64,000 nucleotides of DNA from Streptomyces viridochromogenes (lineage in GTDB: Bacteria; Actinomycetota; Actinomycetes; Streptomycetales; Streptomycetaceae): the NCBI RefSeq assembly GCF_001270495.1, contig NZ_LGUR01000241.1:1-64000 (forward strand), in the 5' to 3' direction. The position numbers were made by a program, and so were the translations under genes. Under the pieces are notes generated by a model. That model was not told the DNA's origin. It made no database searches and saw nothing but the letters and a program-made list of their open reading frames with translations. Positions 25,636 through 32,711 of the stretch are shown here, piece by piece (position 1 is the stretch's first letter; every line of letters starts with the position of its first letter).

Positions 25636-26055
25636 TCACGCCTCCTGCGTGGCGTCGATCTCGGCGATCAGGGCCTCGATGCGCTTGTGGATCTCGTCGC
25701 GGATGGGGCGGACGGCCTCGACGCCCTTGCCCGCGGGGTCTTCCAGGGCCCAGTCGAGGTACTTCTTGCCGGGGAAGATCGGGCAGGCGTCGCCGCAGCC
25801 CATGGTGATGACGTAGTCGGAGGCCTGGACGGCCTCGGTGGTGAGGACCTTCGGCTGGGCCGCGGAGATGTCGATGCCGACCTCGTGCATGGCCTCGACG
25901 GCGGAAGGGTTGACCTGGTCGCCGGGGATGGAGCCGGCGGAGCGGACCTCGATCCGGTCGCCCGCGAGGTGGCTGAGGAATCCGGCGGCCATCTGGGAGC
26001 GCCCTGCGTTGTGGACGCAGACGAACAGCACGGAGGCGAGCGGGCTGGAGGACAT
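25636..26055 (-). CDS. arsC: Arsenate reductase ArsC (low-molecular-weight phosphatase fold)
   Basis: A 139-residue single-domain enzyme. The P-loop C13-VHNAG-R19-S holds arsenate; C87 and C91 (GCGDACP) would form the disulfide relay of the thioredoxin-type mechanism. The GCGDACPIFPGKKYLDW block is characteristic of actinobacterial ArsC proteins, some of which use mycothiol and mycoredoxin instead; which partner is used here cannot be read directly. ATG at 26055, with GAAGGAA upstream. It follows the longer arsC by 48 bp on the same strand, diverging from arsR. It makes arsenite, which must then leave the cell. Confidence 0.92.
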   Translation of the reverse strand: MSSSPLASVLFVCVHNAGRSQMAAGFLSHLAGDRIEVRSAGSIPGDQVNPSAVEAMHEVGIDISAAQPKVLTTEAVQASDYVITMGCGDACPIFPGKKYLDWALEDPAGKGVEAVRPIRDEIHKRIEALIAEIDATQEA

Positions 26056-26103
26056 CGGTTCTTCCTTCGTGAATGGATCAAGCGGGTTGTGCAGGGGGTG
26101 GGT

Positions 26104-26748
26104 TCAGGTGCTCGGCAGGGAGGCGAGGAGTTCGGTGATGTGGGCGTCGATCTCGTCGCGGATGTGGCGGATGTGGCGGACGACGGCGATCGGGGCGCCC
26201 TCGGGGTCGGTGACCGGCCAGTCCAGGTATCGACGGCCCGGCAGCACGGGGCAGGCGTCCCCGCATCCCACCGTGATGACGATGTCGGCCGCCTGCACGA
26301 CCTCGTCGGTCAGCGGCTTGGGGAACGCGTCCGCAAAGTCCGCACCGGCCTCGGTGAGCGCCTGGGCGACGACCGGTTCGACCTCGGCCGCAGGGTCTGT
26401 GCCCGCGGAGGAGACGACCACGTGTCCGCCCGCGCGGTGGGCGAGGAGGGCGGCGGCCATTTGAGAGCGGCCGGCGTTGTGGCTGCACACGAACGGCACC
26501 CGGGGCAGGCCGCACCCCGGTGCGCCCTCGATGTGGGCGAGGGCGTCCAAGCGCTCGGTTGCCAGGTGCTCGGCCAGCACCACCAGGTGAGTACGGACCC
26601 GGGCGTGCTCGGCCAGCCGCTCGTAGGAGTCGATGACCAGGCGCTGGATCGTCTCGGCGGAGAAGCGTCCGCGGTAGTGCAGGGCGAGGCGGGCTATGCC
26701 GGACGCTAGGCGGTCGTCGGGCAGGACGGGGGGCGGGGATGCGGTCAT
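26104..26748 (-). CDS. arsC: ArsC-type arsenate reductase with N-terminal helical domain
   Basis: A 214-residue two-part protein. Residues about 10-70 (DRLASGIARLALHYRGRFS and on to EHLATERLDAL) are a predicted three-helix domain found in front of some actinobacterial low-molecular-weight phosphatases. Residues about 83-214 are ArsC, with P-loop C88-SHNAG-R and the relay pair C162/C166 (GCGDACP). All catalytic residues are present, so it should be active; the N-terminal domain may bind the thiol partner or mediate dimerisation. ATG at 26748 has GGGGG upstream. It is the first gene of the leftward arsC pair, reading away from arsR across a shared control region. Confidence 0.87.
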   Translation of the reverse strand: MTASPPPVLPDDRLASGIARLALHYRGRFSAETIQRLVIDSYERLAEHARVRTHLVVLAEHLATERLDALAHIEGAPGCGLPRVPFVCSHNAGRSQMAAALLAHRAGGHVVVSSAGTDPAAEVEPVVAQALTEAGADFADAFPKPLTDEVVQAADIVITVGCGDACPVLPGRRYLDWPVTDPEGAPIAVVRHIRHIRDEIDAHITELLASLPST

Positions 26749-26772
26749 GGGAACCCCCTTCGCGGCATGGGT

Positions 26773-26857
26773 CCCCACGGGCGTGGGGAGACGGGTCCCA
26801 AAGATCAGCCCAGGCTGGTATCAGTCCGGAGTGATGTGAGATTATCAGCCCATGCTG
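26773..26857. promoter_or_regulatory. Divergent ars control region with inverted repeats
   Basis: Between arsC and arsR lie CCCCACG-GG-CGTGGGG (26773-26788), CAGCC-CA-GGCTG (26806-26817) and CAGC-CCAT-GCTG (26846-26857). The last two are near-copies 40 bp apart, and the second covers the ATG of arsR, an arrangement expected for ArsR autorepression. Binding itself is inferred. Confidence 0.5.
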
Positions 26858-27166
26858 ACGTCAGTCGACACTGATCTGTTGCGGGTTCTCGCGGACCCGC
26901 TCCGCCTCCAGATCGTCACCCTGCTCGCCAAGGAGACGCTCTGCACCACGCACCTGATCGAGGAGACGGGGGCCAGACAGACCAACCTCTCCAACCACCT
27001 GAAGGTGCTGCGCGAGGCCGGGGTCGTGGAGACCGAGCCGTGCGGCCGGTTCACCTACTACCGGCTCAAGCCCGACGTCATCGCCTCCCTCGCGGGCCAG
27101 TTCGCCGACTTGGCGGAGACCGCGCGCACCACCGCCGAGAACAACGTCAAGCGGTCCTGCCCCTGA
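26852..27166 (+). CDS. arsR: ArsR family transcriptional repressor
   Basis: A 104-residue winged-helix repressor: DLLRVLADPLRLQIVTLLAK leads into the DNA-recognition helix region RQTNLSNHLKVLREAGVV and the wing GRFTYYRL. The usual metal-site motif ELCVCDL is replaced here by TLCTTHLI, leaving one Cys; with C-terminal cysteines (CP at the end and C in EPCGRF) it could use a different thiol set for As(III). It diverges from the arsC pair and precedes the MIP channel gene by 37 bp, so it probably controls both sides. A CAGC...GCTG operator-like repeat overlaps its start. Confidence 0.88.
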   Translation: MLTSVDTDLLRVLADPLRLQIVTLLAKETLCTTHLIEETGARQTNLSNHLKVLREAGVVETEPCGRFTYYRLKPDVIASLAGQFADLAETARTTAENNVKRSCP

Positions 27167-27203
27167 TCCCCGCCCCTGCGGCGACCTGCACCGAGGAGTC
27201 CAG

Positions 27204-28001
27204 TTGACCGCCACCGAGGCTGCCGAGCACGACAGAGCCGAGGAATCCCCGATAGCCCCCGACGTGGTCGCGACCGACCCGCAGCCCGCTCCGGGCGCCA
27301 CCCCGCCCCAGGCACCGCCACTGCTCGCCCGGGCCGCGGCCGAACTGGTCGGCACCGCGGCACTCGTGGCGGTGGTGGTCGGCTCCGGCATCCAGGCAAC
27401 CGAACTCACCGAGGATGTCGGCCTGCAACTGCTCGCGAACTCCACGGCCACCGTCTTCGGCCTGGGCGTGCTGATCCTGCTGCTCGGCCCGGTGTCCGGC
27501 GCGCACTTCAATCCCGCCGTCACCCTCGCCGAGTGGTGGAACGCTCGCCGCGGCGGCCCCGGTGTGACGTTGCGGGAGGCCGCTGTCTACGTCCCGACCC
27601 AGATCGTCGGTGCCATCGCGGGCGCGATCCTGGCCGACGCGATGTTCGGCGAACCGCTGGTGAAGTGGTCCACCCACGACCGCTCGGCCGGGCACCTGCT
27701 GCTGGGCGAGGTCGTCGCGACGGCCGGGCTGATCCTGCTGATCTTCGGCCTGGCCCGCACCGACCGCCTCCGCTTCGCCCCCGTCGCGGTCGCCTCCTAC
27801 ATCGGCGCCGCGTACTGGTTCACCTCGTCCACGTCCTTCGCCAACCCGGCCGTGACGATCGGCCGTGCGTTCACCGACACGTTCGCCGGCATCGCCCCGG
27901 GCTCGGTCGTGGGCTTCATCGGCATGCAACTCGTCGGCGCCGTGGTCGGCTTGGCGCTCGTGGCCCTAATCTTCCTTCCCGGCCGGACAGCCGCCGAGTG
28001 A
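27204..28001 (+). CDS. MIP/aquaglyceroporin-type channel, probable arsenite channel
   Basis: A 265-residue channel of the major intrinsic protein family with six membrane helices and both NPA half-helices: N103-P-A in HFNPAVT and N214-P-A in FANPAVT. An unusual 50-residue Pro/Ala-rich leader precedes helix 1. The TTG at 27204 has GAGGAG upstream. Located between arsR and the rest of the set, it matches the known rhizobial arrangement in which ArsC-made arsenite leaves by a channel (AqpS) instead of a pump. The direction of flow depends on the gradient. Water or glycerol transport is the alternative. No ArsB or Acr3 is found in the window. Confidence 0.87.
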   Translation: MTATEAAEHDRAEESPIAPDVVATDPQPAPGATPPQAPPLLARAAAELVGTAALVAVVVGSGIQATELTEDVGLQLLANSTATVFGLGVLILLLGPVSGAHFNPAVTLAEWWNARRGGPGVTLREAAVYVPTQIVGAIAGAILADAMFGEPLVKWSTHDRSAGHLLLGEVVATAGLILLIFGLARTDRLRFAPVAVASYIGAAYWFTSSTSFANPAVTIGRAFTDTFAGIAPGSVVGFIGMQLVGAVVGLALVALIFLPGRTAAE

Positions 28002-28060
28002 CGCGTACGTCGCAGCGGTAACTGGCGGCGCATCCTTCATGATCGCGAGGAGATGACGAC

Positions 28061-28318
28061 ATGGACTCGGGGCTGATCGCACCAGTCGTCTTCGCCGCCG
28101 CCCTGGCGATCGGCACCGCGGTCACCGAACTCCGGTCTCCGGGCTCCGCCCGCGTCACATGGGGCGTCGCCCGCGACCGGACGGCGGTCGCCGCGGGTGC
28201 CGTAGTGATGATGGTCGTCACGGTGACGGGCGGGAGTTGGTCGGGCCTGGCCTGGGGCGTGCTGGCCGGGACGCTGACCGGGCACCTCGTTCACCGGGCA
28301 CGCCCCCGCGACCGGTAG
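28061..28318 (+). CDS. Small membrane protein in the ars island
   Basis: An 85-residue protein with two clear hydrophobic helices (about 3-22 and 42-60) and a third weaker one (about 62-77), joined by a short Arg-containing loop (ARVTWGVARDRT). GGAGA stands ahead of the ATG at good distance. It follows the channel gene by 59 bp and is convergent with the second arsR. I recognise no family; its position suggests a role beside the channel, but this is only context. Confidence 0.6.
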   Translation: MDSGLIAPVVFAAALAIGTAVTELRSPGSARVTWGVARDRTAVAAGAVVMMVVTVTGGSWSGLAWGVLAGTLTGHLVHRARPRDR

Positions 28319-28465
28319 CCCTGGGCGCCGGTTGCCTTCAGATGGCTGAACGCTGTGGGGCCCGCTGTCCCGAACCGCAACCACCACCGGCGGTACTGAT
28401 GTACGCGCCGCGCGGCAATTGAGCCACCCCGACACTGCGAGCGTGGCAGCCCACGGCTATGGCGA

Positions 28466-28846
28466 TCAGGCCGCGGTCGGCCCGGCCTTGATCAGCAGCT
28501 GCCCCATCGCCGCGAGGACTGTCGGCTCGACTCGGTAGTAGACCCAGGTGCCGCGCCGCTCGGACGTGAGCAGCCCGGCTTCCTTGAGCTTCTTCAGGTG
28601 GTGGGAGACGGTCGGCTGGGAGACGCCTACGTCGGAGATGTCGCACACACAAGCCTCGCCGCCCTCGTGCGAGGCCACAGCCGAGAACAGCCGAAGCCGC
28701 ACCGGGTCGCCGAGCGCCTTGAACATCCGCGCGGCCGTCTCGGCCTCCTCCGCGGTGAAAGGCCGCTCGGTGACCGGTGGGCAGCACGGCGCCGCAGCCT
28801 CGCCGGGGGCGGGTTCCAGCAGCGGTAGCACCTTCGTATTCGACAT
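28466..28846 (-). CDS. arsR: Second ArsR/SmtB family metalloregulator
   Basis: A 126-residue repressor from the ATG at 28846. It contains the classical metal-site motif EACVCDIS in the helix before the recognition helix (GVSQPTVSHHLKKLKEAGLL), then the wing (ERRGTWVYYRV). An N-terminal CC pair (APCCPPV) may add As(III) thiol ligands. This is the type of ArsR that loses DNA on binding arsenite or antimonite. It diverges from arsO-arsI, and a TCTATGTTGAC..TGTCGA word is present both before its own gene and before arsO, so it likely controls both. Confidence 0.88.
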   Translation of the reverse strand: MSNTKVLPLLEPAPGEAAAPCCPPVTERPFTAEEAETAARMFKALGDPVRLRLFSAVASHEGGEACVCDISDVGVSQPTVSHHLKKLKEAGLLTSERRGTWVYYRVEPTVLAAMGQLLIKAGPTAA

Positions 28847-28869
28847 ACATCTATGTTGACACATGTCGA
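28840..28869. promoter_or_regulatory. Operator-like site before the second arsR
   Basis: TCGACA (28840-28845) and TGTCGA (28864-28869) form an inverted repeat over the arsR start. The inner part reads ATCTATGTTGACACATGTCG, which recurs at 28971-28992. Confidence 0.5.
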
Positions 28870-28970
28870 ACTAACGATGCGAGGGTCCGTCGGCCCCAGG
28901 CCCTGGAGAGGTGGCGTGTCCGAGCGCCGCTACGCCTGCCCACCCCATGCCGAGCTACAGATTCGATGAA

Positions 28971-28992
28971 TGTCTATGTTGACGCTTGTCGA
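28971..28992. promoter_or_regulatory. Operator-like site before arsO
   Basis: TGTCTATGTTGACGCTTGTC then GA. It shares TCTATGTTGAC and TTGTCGA/ATGTCGA with the site at 28849-28869 in the same direction. It lies 60-80 bp upstream of the arsO GTG. Confidence 0.5.
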
Positions 28993-29052
28993 TACAGGTG
29001 TAATGCTTGGCAGCGCAAGAGATCGACGGATGTCGAAGCAAAGGGGAATCTC

Positions 29053-30417
29053 GTGAACGCGCTCACCGCCGACCAGCTGCCCGTCGTGGTCATCGGCGCC
29101 GGACCTATCGGCCTGGCTGCCGCTGCCCATCTCGTCGAGCGCGGCATTGAACCCCTGGTCCTGGAGACCGGCCCAACGGCTGGCAGCGCTGTGCGCGAGT
29201 GGTCGCACGTTCGGTTGTTCTCGACCTGGGGCGAGCTCATCGACCCGGCCGCCGAGAAACTCCTGGCCCCGACTGGCTGGGTCCGCCCCGACGCGTCCAC
29301 CTACCCGACCGGCGGCGACTGGGCCGAGCGCCACCTCCAGCCGCTCGCCGACGTCCTCGGCGACAAGGTCCGCTACGGCGCCACGGTGACCGGCGTCGCC
29401 CGCGCCGGCCGCGACCGCATCGTCGACTCCGGCCGCGACGAGCAGCCCTTCACCGTGCATGTCGAGACCTCGGACGGGCGCGAGGAGCGGATCACCGCAC
29501 GCGCCGTCATCGATGCCTCCGGCACCTGGTCCGTCCCGAGCCCGATGGGCGCCGACGGCCTGCCCGCCCTCGGCGAGAAGACCGCTGCCGACCGCATCGC
29601 CTACCGCGTTCCCAACCTGAGTGACCCGGCTGTTCGCGCCCGGTACGCGGGCAAGCGCACCGCCGTCGTCGGCTCGGGCGCCTCCGCCTTCACCGCCCTC
29701 GCCCTCCTCGCCGACCTCGCGAAGGAGAACGACGGCACACACGCGGTGTGGATCCTGCGCCGCGGAATCAGCGACAACACGTACGGCGGCGGCGAGGCCG
29801 ACCAGCTCCCCGCCCGCGGCGCACTCGGCCTGCGCGCCAAGGCAGCCGTCGAAGCCGGCCACGCGAGCGCCGTCACCGGCTTCCGTTCACAGGCCGTGGA
29901 ACGCGACGGCGACCGGCTCGTCATCGTCGCGGAGGACGGCCGCCGCCTCGACCCGGTCGACGAGGTCATCGTCCTCACCGGCTTCCGCCCCGACCTGTCC
30001 TTCCTCTCAGAGCTCCGACTCGGCCTCGACGAGCGCCTCCAGGCCCCGACTGCACTCGCGCCGCTCATCGACCCCAACCTCCACTCCTGCGGCACGGTCT
30101 ACCCGCACGGCGTCAACGAACTCTCCCACCCGGAACAGGGCGTCTACCTGGTCGGCATGAAGTCCTACGGCCGCGCCCCGACGTTCCTCGCCATGACCGG
30201 CTACGAGCAGGTGCGCTCCATCACCGCCTCGCTCGCAGGCGACCAAGAGGCCGCCGAGCGCGTCGAACTCACCCTCCCGGAAACGGGCGTGTGCGGCGGC
30301 GCGGGTCTGTTCGACGAGCCGGAGAACGCCGAGGAGTCCGGCGGTGGATGCTGCGCCGCCCCCACCACTCTCCAGATCGGAGTTGGCGCCCCGGCATCCA
30401 CGTCGGGCGGCTGCTGA
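29053..30417 (+). CDS. arsO: ArsO-type FAD-dependent monooxygenase
   Basis: A 454-residue flavoprotein monooxygenase-like enzyme. The first Rossmann motif VVIGAGPIGLAAAAHL (FAD) is near residues 12-28; a second, TAVVGSGASAFTALAL (NADPH), is near 200. The C-terminus is Cys-rich: GGGCCAAP and the final SGGC, suggesting thiol binding of trivalent arsenic. From memory, a homologue (ArsO) was described in a Streptomyces arsenic operon with ArsT; its precise chemistry is less settled than that of ArsC. GTG at 29053 has AAGGGGA upstream; the frame continues back to 28777 but without support. It diverges from the second arsR and is followed by arsI. Confidence 0.85.
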   Translation: MNALTADQLPVVVIGAGPIGLAAAAHLVERGIEPLVLETGPTAGSAVREWSHVRLFSTWGELIDPAAEKLLAPTGWVRPDASTYPTGGDWAERHLQPLADVLGDKVRYGATVTGVARAGRDRIVDSGRDEQPFTVHVETSDGREERITARAVIDASGTWSVPSPMGADGLPALGEKTAADRIAYRVPNLSDPAVRARYAGKRTAVVGSGASAFTALALLADLAKENDGTHAVWILRRGISDNTYGGGEADQLPARGALGLRAKAAVEAGHASAVTGFRSQAVERDGDRLVIVAEDGRRLDPVDEVIVLTGFRPDLSFLSELRLGLDERLQAPTALAPLIDPNLHSCGTVYPHGVNELSHPEQGVYLVGMKSYGRAPTFLAMTGYEQVRSITASLAGDQEAAERVELTLPETGVCGGAGLFDEPENAEESGGGCCAAPTTLQIGVGAPASTSGGC

Positions 30418-30444
30418 CCCCACACCTGCACAAGGAGGATCGCC

Positions 30445-30906
30445 ATGTCCCGCGTACAGCTGGCCCTGCGAGTCCCGGATCTCGACGCGTCCATTGCCTT
30501 CTACAGCCGACTCTTCGGCACCGAGCCCGCCAAACTCCGCGACGGCTACGCCAACTTCGCCATCGCCGAGCCCCCGCTCAAGCTCGTCCTGATCGAAGGC
30601 ACCCCGGACGAGGACACCCGCCTGGACCACCTCGGCGTCGAGGTGGAGTCGACGGAGGCCGTTCACGCCGCCACCGCCCGCCTGAGTGACGCCGGCCTGG
30701 CGACGACCGAGGAGAACGACACCACCTGCTGCTACGCCCTCCAGGACAAAGTCTGGGTCCACGGCCCTGGCCAGGAGCCCTGGGAGGTCTACGTCGTCAA
30801 GGCCGATGCCAACTCCCTGGCCAAGCAGCAGGGCAGCACCTGCTGCACCTCGGCCTCGGCCGACACCGGCTCGAAGGAACCGGTCACTGCGGGCGGCTGC
30901 TGCTGA
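30445..30906 (+). CDS. arsI: ArsI-type C-As lyase (VOC dioxygenase, CadI family)
   Basis: A 153-residue VOC-fold protein. The predicted Fe(II) ligands are Q5 (VQLALRV), H62 (LDHLGVEV) and E114 (EPWEVYVV); the substrate thiols are the vicinal pair C95-C96 in DTTCCYALQDKVWV. This is the complete site of ArsI, which uses oxygen to cleave the carbon-arsenic bond of trivalent methyl- and aryl-arsenicals. The Cys-rich tail (STCCTSAS, GGCC) resembles other members. AAGGAGG stands before the ATG, and arsO ends 27 bp upstream, so the two are one unit. The related name CadI comes from cadmium induction in mycobacteria. Confidence 0.9.
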   Translation: MSRVQLALRVPDLDASIAFYSRLFGTEPAKLRDGYANFAIAEPPLKLVLIEGTPDEDTRLDHLGVEVESTEAVHAATARLSDAGLATTEENDTTCCYALQDKVWVHGPGQEPWEVYVVKADANSLAKQQGSTCCTSASADTGSKEPVTAGGCC

Positions 30907-30983
30907 TCCGGCGTTGACCGACCTTCACACCAGCGAGGCCGTGACCGGCAGGCCGCGCGCGGGGAGCGGAGCGAGCCGCCTTG

Positions 30984-31018
30984 ATGAAGTAGGGAAATTC
31001 ATGAAATAGGGAAAGTTC
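30984..31018. repeat. Tandem A/T-rich repeat downstream of arsI
   Basis: ATGAAGTAGGGAAATTC (30984-31000) is followed at once by ATGAAATAGGGAAAGTTC (31001-31018). The base composition is markedly lower in GC than the surroundings. Confidence 0.75.
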
Positions 31019-31086
31019 TATCCCGCTGAGATGAGGCGCCTGCCGTCGTGGCTCCGCACATGCGGGCCGTTGCCGTCCAATGCGTC

Positions 31087-31191
31087 CGCAGATCAAATTT
31101 CCTGCCCTGCGGCTGAAGTCCCGAGTGGTGGTCGCTGATGGTCATCGCCTGTCGTCGCCGGCCACCCTCGGACGGCCCGCAGACGGCCCGG
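31087..31191. repeat. Right copy of the 105-bp imperfect direct repeat
   Basis: Partner of 24901-25005; see that entry. It ends with CCACCCTCGGACGGCCCGCAGACGGCCC-type sequence (31161-31189) and lies about 180 bp after arsI. The 455 bp between arsI and the next gene otherwise hold only the A/T-rich tandem repeat. Confidence 0.6.
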
Positions 31192-31361
31192 CTCCCCCTG
31201 GGGGACGAGCCATCCATGCAGGTAGAAACCTTCGCACGCCACGAACAGAGCACTGGCAGGCAAGCTCCAGGGCCCCTGTCCTCTCCAGTTGACGTCGGGG
31301 TACGCTCAGCGCTTTCTGGAAGAGCGGGGTGAACGGCCCACTCAACCAGGAGGAGCACACC

Positions 31362-31658
31362 ATGGCGCAACCGGTAAGTCGGCCAGCGATCAGCGCTGAG
31401 CAGTTCAGCCGGGTGTGCGACGAGATTCGGAGCACGGCGGTGCCCGATCAGGACGCTCAGTCCATCCGGGACTGTGCTCTGCGCATCGTGCAAACCCTGG
31501 GCCTGGCGCTGTCCACGGACGACCTGAGCAGGCTCCTCACCGAACTCATGGCCCCTGGGGCGGCCCCACCCCCGGAGAGCCCTCGGTACCTGACCCGAGA
31601 CGAGATCCTGGACAGGCGCGACGAACAGCCAGGAGAAGATGAAGGCCAGGTCAGGTAG
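31362..31658 (+). CDS. Hypothetical protein, helical, 98 residues
   Basis: A small soluble protein I do not recognise. AGGAGG lies nine bases before the ATG, which is the best reason to accept the gene. Residues about 10-62 are predicted helical with regular Leu/Ile spacing (AQSIRDCALRIVQTLGLAL and DDLSRLLTELM); the rest is Pro/Glu/Arg-rich. No signal peptide, membrane helix or metal motif is present. It stands alone between the right flanking repeat and another small gene and may belong to the accessory material. Confidence 0.6.
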   Translation: MAQPVSRPAISAEQFSRVCDEIRSTAVPDQDAQSIRDCALRIVQTLGLALSTDDLSRLLTELMAPGAAPPPESPRYLTRDEILDRRDEQPGEDEGQVR

Positions 31659-31781
31659 CCCGGCCGTGACGCTCCGGGCGTGAACCCTCCTCCGCTGGTC
31701 GGAGCCGGGATCACCGTTCGCGGAGTACCTCGGGGCGGCCTAGGCTGAGATCAAGGGCCCTCGAGTGAAGGGAACCTTGAG

Positions 31782-32096
31782 ATGCATTTCGTCCTGATCG
31801 CGACCCACACTCCGGAAGTCTGTCCGACCTCCAACGCGACAACGCGCGACCTGATGCTGCAGGCCGCCCCTGACATCCCGAACCTGGCCCAGAAGGCAGG
31901 CGTCGAGATCGTGGCCGGCCCCTTCGTCAACCGTGAACACACGATTGTCATGGTCGTACAGTCCGAGAAAGTCGAGAACGTCGACCGCTTGCTGATGGAG
32001 ACTCGCCTCCCCCACTGGAACCGTGTCCGCGTACTGCCGTCGCTGACCATGGAGGAAGGACTCAACGACATCGAAGCGCAGACGCCGATCTTCTGA
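31782..32096 (+). CDS. Small alpha/beta protein, ferredoxin-like fold suspected
   Basis: A 104-residue protein with alternating strands and helices: MHFVLIATHTPEVCPTSNAT, then helix AAPDIPNLAQKAGVEIVAGP, strand HTIVMVVQSEKVENVDRLLM and a C-terminal VRVLPSLTMEEGL. The pattern resembles small dimeric alpha/beta-barrel proteins (DUF3303 or muconolactone-isomerase-like). The Cys-Pro-Thr-Ser-Asn segment near the start could bind a cofactor or metal. A TTGAG before the ATG is a poor ribosome binding site. Function unknown; the strand pattern is the only evidence of a family. Confidence 0.6.
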   Translation: MHFVLIATHTPEVCPTSNATTRDLMLQAAPDIPNLAQKAGVEIVAGPFVNREHTIVMVVQSEKVENVDRLLMETRLPHWNRVRVLPSLTMEEGLNDIEAQTPIF

Positions 32097-32320
32097 CCCA
32101 CCCGCTCAGGCACGCGACCGGTGCTTCGGTGGGGGCGCCGAGATGCGCCATCGCACTGACGCCATCAGCGCAGACGAACGCTGTCGGTCCCGCCTTTCGC
32201 GCTCTTCTGGCCGCGTGCCTCCGCCTTGTGGACCGCTCCTCGCGCTCGGGCGACGTCTCATCGATCACGGGGTAACCGGTCCAGGCCCTGCCCGCCGGGA
32301 GCACAGACCGGCGAGAAGCC

Positions 32321-32711
32321 CTAGTCGACCGTCTCGTCCTGCGATCTGGGAGTGCGCCCGAAGAGGTCCCTACCGATGACCGGGACGTCGATCGGTAGCC
32401 TGACCTGCACTTTGAGGTCGGTCATCGCGGCCAGCGGTTTCAGGTCGAGTGGTTCGTCGGCGGTGAAGCGGGAGCGCTCCACGGCGCGCAGGGTGAGTCG
32501 CAGATCACGGAGCGCGGGGAACGTCTCCCCCTCCTCCAAGGTCTCCATGTGCTGATGGCGTCCAGCGCGGCCGGGGGGAAGTGCTCGGCGCCGAGTGAAA
32601 GGCGGCGCAACGGCAGAGCAGCGAGTGCCGACAGATCCGTGACCCGGGAACAATGCGGGGCGAGCAGTACACCGGTGCCCTGGTCCTTGCCGAGCACGGC
32701 CACCACACGCT
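32321..32711 (-). pseudogene. Frameshifted leucine-rich-repeat protein remnant
   Basis: Two overlapping minus-strand frames join into one meaningful text. The first (32711 to about 32545) reads VLLAPHCSRVTDLSALAALP, LRRLSLGAEHFPPAALDAIS. The second (about 32545 to the TAG at 32321) continues METLEEGETFPALRDLRLTL, RAVERSRFTADEPLDLKPLA and ends FGRTPRSQDETVD. The LSALAALPLRRLSL and FPALRDLRLTL strands look like leucine-rich repeats. One frame change near 32545 and the lack of any start codon or upstream repeats indicate a decayed gene. The frameshift could also be a sequencing error, but the missing 5' half argues against an intact gene. Confidence 0.55.

Noticed and set aside
32062..32304. Minus-strand frame with VIDETS, at first sight like an IS701-type transposase
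   Set aside because: Only a six-residue match. The following residues are Arg-rich and lack the rest of the transposase pattern in any frame.
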